Shown: positions 1 to 8,954 of the stretch, in pieces
How the letters are laid out: each line of letters opens with the position of its first letter
Position numbering within the stretch: the stretch's first letter is position 1
From: Lachnospiraceae bacterium
GTDB taxonomy: Bacteria; Bacillota; Clostridia; Lachnospirales; Lachnospiraceae
Length of the DNA stretch: 64,000 nt
Assembly (NCBI GenBank): GCA_023664345.1
Contig: JAMPFQ010000017.1
Coordinates: forward strand, 1-64,000
Reading direction: 5' to 3'
The notes under the pieces: model-generated
The model's input: the letters and a program-made list of their open reading frames with translations, nothing else
The model's database searches: none
Told to the model about the DNA's origin: nothing
Translations under genes and position numbers: made by a program

Positions 1-194
1 ATACCCGTGTTTAGTTCACTTATCTGATCCTGCAGGATCTTCCCCTGGCGCGCGTCCAATACATAGCCGCTCTCTGTGGTCAGCAGGTTGTTGACTACCT
101 TTGACGTGCTCAGCTTCCCTGCTACTGCATCTGCGATCGGCTTTACGCCGTTTTTCCAGAAGCGGTTCAGTAAATTTGTATTGATGATTCTCAT
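1..194 (-). CDS. Phage tail fibre-type protein, N-terminal part only
   Basis: Only the first 64 residues are in the window; the 3' end lies beyond position 1. The ATG at 194 has a strong ribosome site (AGGAGG, 7 nt upstream). Residues around 40-55 carry LTTESGYVLDARQGKILQDQ, a linker often seen in tail fibre and collar proteins of gut siphophages. It is the last visible gene of the tail module and follows two other probable fibre or baseplate proteins. The role is therefore probably structural or host-recognition. The exact function cannot be read from this fragment. Confidence 0.6.
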   Translation of the reverse strand, partial: MRIINTNLLNRFWKNGVKPIADAVAGKLSTSKVVNNLLTTESGYVLDARQGKILQDQISELNTG

Positions 195-204
195 GGTACT
201 CCTC

Positions 205-594
205 CTATCCTTTAAAGGCATTGTTCACAATGTCGTCGATATCCGCTCCCGTGGCTTCTGTGATCTCCCGCCATGTCCCATCCCCGCACAGGAATGCATC
301 CTGCTCGCCTGCTGCCGGAGCCGGTACAAGGCCGCCCTTGCCTGCCGCGCTATCGCTGGCTCCTGACATGCTGCTGTAGGTGGTGTCGCTGTCGTCCCCC
401 CATGCAGCAGTGCCGTCAGCTGTCCAGCGCAGGATCTGCCCCGTTTTCCCGCCTGCCGGGATATGCTTGTTCCCGGAAGATGTCGGATGCTCATATTTTG
501 CAGGGATGTCGGTCTTTCTTGCAAAAAGATCCATGCATTTTTTCGCGAACTTGTCCGCAAAATCCCCAAGCAGTTCCAATGTGATGTTCACCAT
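205..594 (-). CDS. Small phage tail/fibre accessory protein
   Basis: A 129-residue protein with ATG at 594 behind GGAGG. It contains a GGKTGQILRW..DGTAAWGD segment and a GLVPAPAAGEQDAFLCGDGTW segment, both typical of beta-rich phage fibre and baseplate decorations. Its C terminus is DIDDIVNNAFKG, which resembles repeats at the end of the neighbouring larger tail protein. It sits between that protein and the truncated fibre gene. It is probably a virion surface or fibre-associated component. No enzymatic motif is visible. Confidence 0.55.
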   Translation of the reverse strand: MVNITLELLGDFADKFAKKCMDLFARKTDIPAKYEHPTSSGNKHIPAGGKTGQILRWTADGTAAWGDDSDTTYSSMSGASDSAAGKGGLVPAPAAGEQDAFLCGDGTWREITEATGADIDDIVNNAFKG

Positions 595-614
595 ATCTCA
601 TTACCTCCATATCC

Positions 615-1619
615 TCACGCATTTTCAAACGCGCTGTTCACAATGTCCTCCATATCCGGCGCCACGGACGTCCCTGATCCTGCCGTATCCACATAAGCGC
701 CGCCTATGATGTCGTCAATGTCCTGATTCGTCCCTGCTTCAAAGATGCTGGACTGGCTGTCCACATCCACATATGTACCGCCAATGATCTGGTCGATGTC
801 CCGATCCGTGGCGGTCTCATACAATTCCCTGAACAGCCTCGTCAGTTCTTCCAGCATCTCCCCGTTCTCTGCGGATGCCAGCGCATCCCTGATGCCATCG
901 AACCACTCCCGCCACTGCTGTTCGGAGGATGCCTCGAATTCCGACAGTAGCTTTATGATTGCTTCCATCTGACTGTTCCCAGACGTTTGAATCTGATCCA
1001 GCCATCCGTAGAATCTGTTCCTTTCCTGATCCGTCCATATGGCATTGGCCTCCACTGTTTCCTGATAAAAAGCCTGCAGCTGGTCAAATATCAATCTGGT
1101 GTCGATATCCATGAACGGGAACGCCAGGCCGCACACATCACTGTTGAGGCGCTGGTCTGTTATCGCTGACTGTGTGATGGATATCCTGTTAGCCGCAACA
1201 TATATGTCCGCCACGACATAATCCTTGTATTCCGCGGATCGTCGGCATTCCGGGGCTGTTGGCCTGTATCCGGGATCTCCCTCCCTTATCGTATAGTGGA
1301 TGTCCCTGTCTCCCAGGCTCCATGTGATCGCTATCCTGTCGATCCGATCCAACAGGCCGTCAGCCGGGCTTATCGGGATGATGATGTCCTCCAGCGCTTC
1401 ATACCTGTATCCATCGATCATCATTTTGCCCGGGCGCAGCGTGACGGTCATATCGTCATTGGCCAGGACCTGAAGATTGGTCCTCTCTTTCAGGAATGTG
1501 CCGGAACTGATAAATGCGCGGAAATACCTTGCAAAATCATCCGCTAGATATCCACGGTCATATTCTCCATCCACCTCATCTGAATCAAACGGAAAAGATT
1601 TTTCTATGCTGTCTTCCAT
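615..1619 (-). CDS. Phage baseplate/receptor-binding region protein
   Basis: A 334-residue protein directly downstream of the Gp37-like tail protein, with ATG at 1619 behind AAAGGAG. Residues 1-170 resemble baseplate proteins of Firmicutes siphophages (FPFDS..VDGEYDRGYLADDFARYF, then beta-rich DGYRYEALEDIIIPI). The middle (about 175-270) is predicted helical. The tail end holds three related short units: DIDQIIGGTYV, DIDDIIGGAYV and DMEDIVNSAF. The position suggests a peripheral baseplate or host-binding role. It has no lytic motif. Confidence 0.6.
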   Translation of the reverse strand: MEDSIEKSFPFDSDEVDGEYDRGYLADDFARYFRAFISSGTFLKERTNLQVLANDDMTVTLRPGKMMIDGYRYEALEDIIIPISPADGLLDRIDRIAITWSLGDRDIHYTIREGDPGYRPTAPECRRSAEYKDYVVADIYVAANRISITQSAITDQRLNSDVCGLAFPFMDIDTRLIFDQLQAFYQETVEANAIWTDQERNRFYGWLDQIQTSGNSQMEAIIKLLSEFEASSEQQWREWFDGIRDALASAENGEMLEELTRLFRELYETATDRDIDQIIGGTYVDVDSQSSIFEAGTNQDIDDIIGGAYVDTAGSGTSVAPDMEDIVNSAFENA

Positions 1620-1623
1620 GGTC

Positions 1624-2679
1624 TCACTCCTTTGCTTTGATCAGATCGATCAGGGTTGGAGCCTGAATCCCTAAAGTGACTACGTAGGATTCCTCCGTTC
1701 TGGAATATCCCTTTTCGATCGCTGTTATCTGTGCGTCCATCGTGATCCCCCACTGCTCATCCGTGCACGTCACAAGATCGCCCAGATCGTGAGGCATCGC
1801 TTTTGACCAGTTGATCTTGTTCTCAAAGGATTTGGCCAGGGCATAGCTGTTCAGCTTTTCAACACCTTTCTGTTCAAGCCTTGCGATGTACCCAGCATCT
1901 GTATCATCTGCATCCAGATATGCGGCATTGCAGAACATTTCATACCGTTCCATGCCTTCAGCCTCTCCCACTATGGCCATCGTCCTGCCCTCATCCTCTC
2001 CTGCTCCACCTATCAGGCAGATATTCCTGTAGTTGGATCCGTCCTCTACATAGTCCTGTGTATATACGCTCTGGAAATCCCTGGAAAAGATACAGGGATG
2101 GCTGCTGCCTGCTGTCCTATCCTCTCCGCGAAGGACTTCAAACAGGAACTTCTTTTCATCGATATCCAGCCTCAGCCGATATCCCAGGCCGCTGGCCATT
2201 GCGATCGCTGTGAGAGTTTCCTGCAGATTATCATAGGTGACCTGCTTACTGATCGTTCCGTTATATCCTTTTAATGCCCCTAGGGATATCAGCGGCATTT
2301 TCCTGTTTATGTTCATCGGGGTTATCACCTGCTGGAGGACCAGCTGCCTCATCGCCTCCTCAGGCGTCCCTTCCAGTATGGTCTTCTCCCATATGATCCG
2401 GCGGCTCAGGAAGCTGGATGCCATGCGTCCCCATACCTGGATGGTCTGCTTTCCTCTTTTGTCAAGCTTTATGTGCTTTCCTGTGATAATCCCCGGTTCC
2501 GGCTCATCCTCTTTGTACAGCAGGTTCCCACATTGGAGCCTGCTGTTCATGTGGTCAGTAAAAGCAAACACCGCTTCAAAAGTTCCTGGCTCATAAAATT
2601 TGTTTATCCACCGGATGGAATCGTATGTGCTCACTACCCCTATGACATCCAGATCCCTGTCCATGATATAGATCTCCAT
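1624..2679 (-). CDS. Siphovirus Gp37-like tail-tip protein
   Basis: A 351-residue protein that looks like the siphovirus ReqiPepy6 Gp37-like family, found just after Dit in many Firmicutes prophages. The N terminus MEIYIMDRDLDVIGVVSTYDS and the segments RRIIWEKTILEGTPEEAMRQL and FSRDFQSVYTQDYVEDGSNY fit that family. It probably forms the tail-tip hub (a Tal-type position). The stop of Dit and the start of this gene are one base apart, which suggests coupled translation. I see no endopeptidase active site. Confidence 0.7.
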   Translation of the reverse strand: MEIYIMDRDLDVIGVVSTYDSIRWINKFYEPGTFEAVFAFTDHMNSRLQCGNLLYKEDEPEPGIITGKHIKLDKRGKQTIQVWGRMASSFLSRRIIWEKTILEGTPEEAMRQLVLQQVITPMNINRKMPLISLGALKGYNGTISKQVTYDNLQETLTAIAMASGLGYRLRLDIDEKKFLFEVLRGEDRTAGSSHPCIFSRDFQSVYTQDYVEDGSNYRNICLIGGAGEDEGRTMAIVGEAEGMERYEMFCNAAYLDADDTDAGYIARLEQKGVEKLNSYALAKSFENKINWSKAMPHDLGDLVTCTDEQWGITMDAQITAIEKGYSRTEESYVVTLGIQAPTLIDLIKAKE

Positions 2680-2680
2680 C

Positions 2681-3562
2681 CTACACCCCCATGTATTGAT
2701 TCGAGTGGTATATCTTCACCCGGAGCATCTTTTCTCCATCGTCCGCCCCGTACCGCAGCAGATTGTCCCCGGGATCCAGTTCCAGGAAAGTCCTGCCGCC
2801 CCCGGCCAGGTCTATCTTTCCGATGTAATCGTCCTTCAGGCCATTCCTGTTCCGGGTGATGGTCTTCTGCTGCCCAGTCTGCACGGTTATGGTCTCTCCC
2901 GCCTCCATTGTGCAGCACAATCTCATGAACTGCCGTGTCCTGATGTTAAACAGCATCGGGTTCACTACCACCCCATCAGCAAGGAACACATACCTCATCC
3001 CTACTTTTACAGCAGATGCATTATATACATTGGCGATCATCGCAGTCTGTCGCAGTCCGAACACAACGCCCTTTCCTGCCGGGATCCGCAGTGGAAAGTG
3101 GAACCGGCCTACTGTCTTGGCCATTTCCACCAATGCCTCCTCTGTGTCTGTCCAATAAGGATCCATTGCCACGGCCTGGATGCTGTAACTCTGTACCGTT
3201 GAGACCTCTTCAAAGCCAAAGGCAGGCGTCTCCTCCACCCTCGCCCTGATCATGCGTGTCTTTCCCCCATAATGATGGGTGATGATGATGTCCTTTTTGG
3301 GAACGAACATATTGTTCAGCTGATCCCTTAATGCCTGCATCTTCCTTGCAGATCCCGCCCTTATCTGCCCTTTGATCTCCATATCGCGTGGAAGGACATA
3401 GCTGTTTACCAGCGCCGCCCCATCCTGGTCATACCCCTGTGTGGTGATGTTCTGGATCTTAAGCTTGTCAAATCCTTTTATTTCTTTCACAAAAAATGGC
3501 GCCGCAGTCAGTTCCACGGATGTCCTTCCGTTCGATGCGACGATGACCCTGTCTGTCACCAT
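2681..3562 (-). CDS. Distal tail (Dit-like) protein
   Basis: A 293-residue siphovirus tail-component protein located between the tape measure and the Gp37-like hub, the standard Dit position. Features include an N-terminal beta domain (FFVKEIKGFDKLKIQNITTQG), a conserved region near RDMEIKGQIRAGSARKMQALRD, and AVAMDPYWTDTEE before the C-terminal galectin-like part. The start overlaps the last codons of the tape measure gene (ATGGTGA), a translational-coupling arrangement. The call rests on position and pattern, with good confidence for a tail role. Confidence 0.7.
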   Translation of the reverse strand: MVTDRVIVASNGRTSVELTAAPFFVKEIKGFDKLKIQNITTQGYDQDGAALVNSYVLPRDMEIKGQIRAGSARKMQALRDQLNNMFVPKKDIIITHHYGGKTRMIRARVEETPAFGFEEVSTVQSYSIQAVAMDPYWTDTEEALVEMAKTVGRFHFPLRIPAGKGVVFGLRQTAMIANVYNASAVKVGMRYVFLADGVVVNPMLFNIRTRQFMRLCCTMEAGETITVQTGQQKTITRNRNGLKDDYIGKIDLAGGGRTFLELDPGDNLLRYGADDGEKMLRVKIYHSNQYMGV

Positions 3563-6500
3563 GATCTTCCCATCTCCCTCTGTGTCTTTTCTATCTGCCG
3601 CGCCATCTCAATGGGATCGTCAGCCGGGGCATATACATTGATATTATTGTTGATCTCATACTTGTCTCTGATCCATCCTGCATCACCCTGCCACGCACTG
3701 TCTGACGGACTGCCAGTATCAGTGGATCCGGGCATGGGGTTCAGGACAGCATCCGGCATGGCTGAAGCGATCACCCTATCGATATCATCCATGGACTCTT
3801 TCCAGCCGACCTTATATCCCTCCCCGGACATCTCGCCCATGAACCGGAACTTCCCTGACGGGGAATGTATGTCCAGGGATCTTTGGGCTGCGACCACCGC
3901 CGCCGTGCACATTTCCTCCACCGCCCTGACCACACCGCTCTGCCCGTTCCGGATCCCCTGTTCCAGTCCGGTGCACATCTGTCCTCCGATGGCCTCAAAA
4001 TTTGGCTGTGCGAGGACCGACCTTTGTGTGGCCAGCACTGCTTCCGCCATGTTGCGGGAAATGTTCACCACTCCCGGACTGCCCTTTGCGATCCCTCCCT
4101 GCAGGCCTGCGGTGAGGGTCCGCCCTACGTCCCCGCCTGCAGCTGCGTTCAAGATGTTCTTCGTGCCCTCAAGCGTTTCCGCGGCCATGTCCACTCCCGC
4201 TCTCACGGTGTCCTCCGCATTTTCCCGGATCCCGCCCTCATAGCCCCGGGCAGCTGCCTCTCCGGCCTGCGCGTAGGCATCCGTTATCTTTTCAGCTGCC
4301 TCGTCAGGCAGGGACAGGGACTCCTCATACAGTCCATTGGCTTTCTGCAGTTCCTCCTCCGTCATGCTGACGAAGGCCGCCACGTATCCCGCTCCCTCCG
4401 GTCCCAGGTCGGCCAGGTGCTGCAGGAGTCCCTGGCTGATCCCGCGCTCCGCCAGGGATTCCAGGTTCTCGGACCACTGCCGCACGCCCTCCACCTGTGC
4501 CTGCATGTTGCTGAGCAGTTCCTCCGTGGACAGCTTCGCGGCTCCATTGAACTCGGAAAAGATATCTATCTGTCCGGTCACCATTTCCGACACGGAATCA
4601 TACATCTCCGTCAGGGTTTCCTGGGTGGCCATGGACATCCCGGCCATGCTGACGCCGATACCGTCCGCCGCTGCCCCCAGCTTGCTCATTCCCTCCGCTG
4701 CGGATTCCACGGTCTCCTTGCCGGAGGCTATGTAATCCAGTGTCCACTCATACTCGTCCGCAAGGGCGCCCATGCTGTCGGTGGTGGCCCTGATCTGCTC
4801 CTCAAGGTCCTCCTGCGCGGTTATGGCTTCCTGACGGATGAAAAAGGCCTCATCAGCTGCCTGCCTCTGTCCTCTCTCCTCTGCTTCCGCAAAAGCCTCC
4901 TCCGCTTCGGCTGCTTTCAGGGTCTGCGCTTCCAGCTGTTCCCTCAGTTCCAGCAGCTGCTTCTCCGCCTCATACTGCTCCTCCGCGATCTTCCCCAGGT
5001 CTTCCCTTGCCGCTTCCACCCTGGACAGCGCCATCATGGCCTCCACGTTGCTCTCCAGGGCGTCCGTGGACATGTTCAGCACGTTCGTCTGCTCATCAAT
5101 CTGCAGGTTCAGGTCCGGCATTGCCCGGTTCAGCTCCTCCACAATCATCCGCATCCTGGCCTGTTCGGAACTTGTCAGCCCCGTCTTGGCCTGCAGTTCC
5201 TTCAGTTCCGCCACCAGGCTCCTGCAGTTGGCCGCTTCCGCCTCCATGCTGGCCCTGTCGGCATCCCTGCCTGCTGCTGCCGATGCCAGTTCCCCGTCCA
5301 GGCTTTTCGCTGCTTCTATCTGATCATAGGCGGCCTTCGTGAGGTCATCCATGGCATCCCGGCTGTTCCTGTTGGCGATGGCAAGAGCCGTGAACCCTGC
5401 GACAATGGCCGTGATCGCTGTCACCACCGTTACTCCTGGGAATGCGTTCGCTGCTGCATTTAAGAGCCACTGGCTCACCGTTGCCGCCTCGTTTGCGCTC
5501 TTATAAAGCTGCCAGGCCTTGGTGGCCGCCTCGATGGCCGGGGCGGCCACTTTCATCTCCAGCTGTGCCGCTGTGATCCCGGCGATCCCTGCCGTCACCA
5601 GGTCCGCATGGTCCAGGATCCAGCTGAACCCGTCCATCAGCATCGGGAGGGCATCCTCCCCCACATCCAGGGCGCTGTCCACGAATCCGGCCAGGGATCT
5701 GGACAGCCGATCCAGGGATACCCTCATGGAGCCGCTCTCAACGGATCTCTGCAGCCGTCCCACCGCATCGGTGGCAGAATCAACAGCCCCTTTCATGGTA
5801 TCGTCAAATACCTCGTATGCGGATATGCCCAGGCCCTCCAGGGCCGACTGCAGGATGGTCACCTTTCCTTTCAGGTTGTCGTTCATGGCTTCCGCCATGT
5901 CCTTAGCCGCACCAGCGCTGTCGGAGATCTCACGGTGCAGATTGTCGAACTCATCCCCTGTGCCTTTCAGCAGCGCATTGACGGCGGCGATATCCGTCTT
6001 GTTGAAGATCCTGCTGATCATCCGCGTCCGCTCTATGGAGGACATCCCTTCCATGGATGCATCCAGGTCTGTCAATATGTCGTTCAGGTCGCGCATGTCC
6101 CCATTGCTGTCAGCGGTATCGACTCCCAGCCTCCGGAACGCCGCTGCCGCAGTTTCCGTTGGTGAGGTCAATGCAAGGATGATGTTCCGCAGGTGGGTAC
6201 CGCCCTCCGCGCCCTTGATGCCGTTGTTCGCCAGGATGCCCAGTTCCGCGTTCATGGTCACCAGATCCTGCTTCGCAAGGGATACCGTCCCCGCGCATGC
6301 CAGCGTGGCCTCCCCAAGCTGGGCGATGCTGGTATTGGACTTTTGGGAAGTCTTTGCCATCTGGTCCAGGTATCCGTCCATCTGGTCCATGCGCAGGTTC
6401 AGCGCGGAGGCGCTGTCCGTGGCCAGGTCCGTGGCGTATGCCAGGTCCAGCCCCCCGGCTGCTGCCAGGTCCAGTGTCTTTGGCAGCATGGCCGCCGACT

Positions 6501-7422
6501 TCTGCGCGTCATATCCTGCCAGGGCAAGGTAGTTCAGCGCCTCCCCCGCCTGGGTGGCGGAAAATATGGTCGTCTTCCCGGCATCCTTCGCCGCATCCGC
6601 CAGCATGGAGTATTCCCTGCTCCCGCTGCGGACCTCCGCCGCCGTCATCCCCATGGTGGCCGCCACCTGGGACATGGAAGCCTCAAAGGAGCTGCCCGCG
6701 TCCACGGATGCCTCCGCTGCTTCCCTGATCCCGTCCGCCAGTTCCCGCAGGCCAGAGCGGACGGCCTCGGACAGGAGGTTCGCCTTCAGCACGTCCCCGA
6801 ATATGCGTGTCTTCCCCGTGGCGTCCTCCGTGCTATGTCCATATTGGTCGATGGACTGGGCGCAGTGGTCCGTGGAAGACCTTGCCTCCTCCAGGTACTC
6901 CCCTGTCTGGGAGAGTTCCCTCTCCATGCCTATCAGCTCCCGCTGGGCGCTGTTCACCGCCGCCTGGTAGGACGCTGTCTTCTGCCCGGCCTTGTCATAG
7001 CCCTGCTCCGCCAGCGCGAGCTTATCCTGCAGTTCCTGTATGGTCTCTTTCTGCTTGTTGATGGCCTCCGTGCTGCTGCCGGTGCTCCCTTTCAGGGCAT
7101 CCATCTCCTTTTCGGCGGATCCCAAGGCAGTGCGCAGTTTCTCCACTTTTTCCGCTGCCTGCTGCTGTTCGCTGTTCCAGTGGGTGATGGCCTGCTGGTA
7201 TACGTCTATCTTCTCTTTCTGTTTGTCGATCTGCCTCGTCAGGATCCCGTATCTTTCCTCCAGCGCTTCCAAGGAGTTCTGCTGATCCCCGAATACTTCC
7301 TGGCTCAGGAGCATCTCTGAGCGCAGTTCCTTCTGCCCCGCCTTTATGTTGTCCAGGGCGGCACGGTACTCTTTTTCGCCATCCAGCACCATGCTGACAC
7401 CGATCTTTGCGTTTGCCGCCAT
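3556..7422 (-). CDS. Phage tail tape measure protein (TP901-like)
   Basis: A 1288-residue protein with ATG at 7422 behind TAGGAGG. Residues 1-200 are long coiled coils. About 230-560 match the TP901 tape measure core (MSQVAATMGMTAAEVRS, LALAGYDAQKSAAMLP, ELGILANNGIKGAEGGTHLR). A hydrophobic stretch near 665-690 (TVVTAITAIVAGFTALAIA) could insert in the host membrane. Further coiled coil follows. It sets tail length; at about 1.5 angstrom per residue the tail would be near 190 nm (inference). It lies directly after the two-frame tail chaperone, as is usual. Confidence 0.9.
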   Translation of the reverse strand: MAANAKIGVSMVLDGEKEYRAALDNIKAGQKELRSEMLLSQEVFGDQQNSLEALEERYGILTRQIDKQKEKIDVYQQAITHWNSEQQQAAEKVEKLRTALGSAEKEMDALKGSTGSSTEAINKQKETIQELQDKLALAEQGYDKAGQKTASYQAAVNSAQRELIGMERELSQTGEYLEEARSSTDHCAQSIDQYGHSTEDATGKTRIFGDVLKANLLSEAVRSGLRELADGIREAAEASVDAGSSFEASMSQVAATMGMTAAEVRSGSREYSMLADAAKDAGKTTIFSATQAGEALNYLALAGYDAQKSAAMLPKTLDLAAAGGLDLAYATDLATDSASALNLRMDQMDGYLDQMAKTSQKSNTSIAQLGEATLACAGTVSLAKQDLVTMNAELGILANNGIKGAEGGTHLRNIILALTSPTETAAAAFRRLGVDTADSNGDMRDLNDILTDLDASMEGMSSIERTRMISRIFNKTDIAAVNALLKGTGDEFDNLHREISDSAGAAKDMAEAMNDNLKGKVTILQSALEGLGISAYEVFDDTMKGAVDSATDAVGRLQRSVESGSMRVSLDRLSRSLAGFVDSALDVGEDALPMLMDGFSWILDHADLVTAGIAGITAAQLEMKVAAPAIEAATKAWQLYKSANEAATVSQWLLNAAANAFPGVTVVTAITAIVAGFTALAIANRNSRDAMDDLTKAAYDQIEAAKSLDGELASAAAGRDADRASMEAEAANCRSLVAELKELQAKTGLTSSEQARMRMIVEELNRAMPDLNLQIDEQTNVLNMSTDALESNVEAMMALSRVEAAREDLGKIAEEQYEAEKQLLELREQLEAQTLKAAEAEEAFAEAEERGQRQAADEAFFIRQEAITAQEDLEEQIRATTDSMGALADEYEWTLDYIASGKETVESAAEGMSKLGAAADGIGVSMAGMSMATQETLTEMYDSVSEMVTGQIDIFSEFNGAAKLSTEELLSNMQAQVEGVRQWSENLESLAERGISQGLLQHLADLGPEGAGYVAAFVSMTEEELQKANGLYEESLSLPDEAAEKITDAYAQAGEAAARGYEGGIRENAEDTVRAGVDMAAETLEGTKNILNAAAGGDVGRTLTAGLQGGIAKGSPGVVNISRNMAEAVLATQRSVLAQPNFEAIGGQMCTGLEQGIRNGQSGVVRAVEEMCTAAVVAAQRSLDIHSPSGKFRFMGEMSGEGYKVGWKESMDDIDRVIASAMPDAVLNPMPGSTDTGSPSDSAWQGDAGWIRDKYEINNNINVYAPADDPIEMARQIEKTQREMGRSW

Positions 7423-7433
7423 CCTGCATCCTC

Positions 7434-7682
7434 CTACAGCACATCAAGGGAACTGATTGGTTCCCCCGGTTCCTGCGTTTCATACAGCATCCCCTTCTGC
7501 TCAAAGTTATGCTGCCGTTTGTAAGCCTCGAACAGGTCGCACCACTGGCCAAAATACAGCCGTCCGCACTCCCTGTATGTGAAGCCCAGCCTGTTCATGC
7601 CGATATAGGTGAGCCAGGAGAAATCTATCGGGGCATCCGCCCCGGAGTTGTCCCTCCTGGCCGCTGTTTTTTTCCGAAGCAC
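7434..7682 (-). CDS. Tail assembly chaperone extension (gpT-like), made by -1 frameshift
   Basis: An 82-codon frame overlapping the end of the upstream chaperone gene by 58 bp in the -1 frame. Its only start is a GTG inside the upstream gene without a clear ribosome site. It is best read as the T part of a G/G-T chaperone pair, made when ribosomes slip on A AAA AAA at 7673-7667 (minus strand). The part after the slip reads TAARRDNSGADAPIDFSWLT and ends at 7434. Such fusions help tail tube proteins assemble around the tape measure. The tape measure gene follows 11 nt later. Confidence 0.75.
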   Translation of the reverse strand: MLRKKTAARRDNSGADAPIDFSWLTYIGMNRLGFTYRECGRLYFGQWCDLFEAYKRQHNFEQKGMLYETQEPGEPISSLDVL

Positions 7683-8041
7683 CTCTTCAGTTCCTGGTGG
7701 ATGATCCGGGACAGTTCATCGTAAGGGATGCAGCATTCCTGTATGATCCGCTGTCCATCCACGGGCTCATATGGCCTCCCTGCATCCGCCGCCTCCACGG
7801 CCAGCCCCTCATTGATCATGAGCGGGAGCACTGTCCTGATCGCCCTGATGGATGGCTCTGCAGCCACGATCTGCTCCTCACCATCCTCACCATCCTCTCC
7901 ATCCTGGATCTTGATCCCTAAAAGATCCATCTCGAACAAGTGCACGGAACCATAACCGTCCTGTATGGCTTCCAGGACGTTCAGGTCTATCCTGATCGGG
8001 TAGGTCCTCTCCCCTATCAGTATCCTCTCCATCTTTTTCAT
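7625..8041 (-). CDS. Tail assembly chaperone (gpG-like)
   Basis: A 138-residue protein between the tail tube and tape measure genes, the classic place for the tail chaperone. It starts MERILIGERTYPIRIDLNVLE (second methionine) or three codons earlier, after a GGAGGGGAC site. An acidic run (IQDGEDGEDGEEQ) lies at about 46-58. Near the 3' end the zero-frame codons GGA AAA AAA CAG hold a perfect slippery heptamer leading to the 7434-7682 frame. The zero frame ends at TAG 7625. The family was not identified by name; the call is from position and frameshift. Confidence 0.7.
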   Translation of the reverse strand: MKKMERILIGERTYPIRIDLNVLEAIQDGYGSVHLFEMDLLGIKIQDGEDGEDGEEQIVAAEPSIRAIRTVLPLMINEGLAVEAADAGRPYEPVDGQRIIQECCIPYDELSRIIHQELKRCFGKKQRPGGTTPGRMPR

Positions 8042-8078
8042 GTCCCCTCCTGTCGCGCCGATGCGGCTTTCCTTAAGA

Positions 8079-8117
8079 CAGCCATCCCGGAGAGGATCCT
8101 GCCTTCCAGGACGGCTG
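8079..8117 (-). promoter_or_regulatory. Hairpin between tail tube and chaperone genes
   Basis: On the minus strand the 13-nt arms at 8117-8105 and 8091-8079 pair fully if G-U pairs are allowed, around a 13-nt loop. No T-run follows, so it is not a classic terminator. Lying just before the chaperone gene and after the tail tube gene in the genome order, it could stabilise or partly attenuate the late mRNA. Confidence 0.4.
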
Positions 8118-8123
8118 CCCGTG

Positions 8124-8933
8124 TCACTCTTCCAGATCTCCCGTCACAAAATACTCTTCAAGCAGCATGTCCGATGTCCGGGCTCCATCCTTGCAGGCGA
8201 TAGCCCTGAGCCCGGTATTCCCGGATATGCTGACAGCCTCTGAGTATACCTGTCCATTGGTCTCGCTGGGTGTCGTTCCGTCCGTGGTATAGCGGATCGT
8301 GGCTCCCGCCGTTGATGTGCTGAGCGCCACGCTCTGCGCACTGCCATAGACGCCGCCGGGAACAGACGCCATGGGCATAGCGCACTGCTCCACCGTACCG
8401 ATCTGGAGGCGGATCCACTCGTCCGCAGCCTTTTCCGATCCGAACCGGGGGGACTTCCGCCTCCAGATGCCATCTGCATCTCCGATGGCCGTCCCGTTCA
8501 GGACAGGCGTCTTGAGGACGATGCTGTCCCCCTTGGTCTCATATGCCTCCTCGCTCTCGGAAAATTTGACCATGGGCAGGAAGCAGGCACGGTATATCTT
8601 CTTTTTGTCCTCCATCTCCGCCGTGATGAACCCATAGCCCACGTACCCGGTGGAATCCTCCGTGTTGCTGGTCTCAGCCCCGTCACTGTCCATGGTGTGA
8701 CCGAACATGATCCCGCCAGCAGCCAGGGGCAGCCTGGTCGCGCCAAGGGTGACCGCCGCCTCCTTGAACTCCTTGATGGTCTCCACCTGCCGATTGTCCC
8801 CGTACAGCTTCGCCTCGTTGTATGTGGGGCTCACCGAAGTGCTCACTGCCTCGCCGCACCGGAACGACTCCCCGTACTTCCCCGGCGCCAGGTACTCCGC
8901 TATCCAGGGATGCGATAATCCAAAATTTGCCAT
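8124..8933 (-). CDS. Major tail tube protein with C-terminal Ig-like domain
   Basis: A 269-residue protein before the chaperone pair. The first about 190 residues fit a siphovirus tail tube protein (GESFRCGEAVSTSVSPTYNEAKLYGDNR, KEFKEAAVTLGATRLP). Residues about 195-262 form a separate module, GGVYGSAQSVALSTSTAGAT then IRYTTDGTTPSETNGQVYSE. This matches the chitobiase/beta-hexosaminidase C-terminal type (CHB_HEX_C_1) fold, a known surface decoration. The domain would stud the outside of the tail tube and could bind glycans or mucus (inference). Confidence 0.75.
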   Translation of the reverse strand: MANFGLSHPWIAEYLAPGKYGESFRCGEAVSTSVSPTYNEAKLYGDNRQVETIKEFKEAAVTLGATRLPLAAGGIMFGHTMDSDGAETSNTEDSTGYVGYGFITAEMEDKKKIYRACFLPMVKFSESEEAYETKGDSIVLKTPVLNGTAIGDADGIWRRKSPRFGSEKAADEWIRLQIGTVEQCAMPMASVPGGVYGSAQSVALSTSTAGATIRYTTDGTTPSETNGQVYSEAVSISGNTGLRAIACKDGARTSDMLLEEYFVTGDLEE

Positions 8934-8954
8934 GATGCTTCTTCCTCCTCCTGA

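Noticed and set aside
3865..5463. Plus-strand 532-codon open frame
   Set aside because: Antisense to the tape measure gene, with no ribosome site and composition of a shadow frame (Cys/His/Arg-rich); tape measure evidence is strong.
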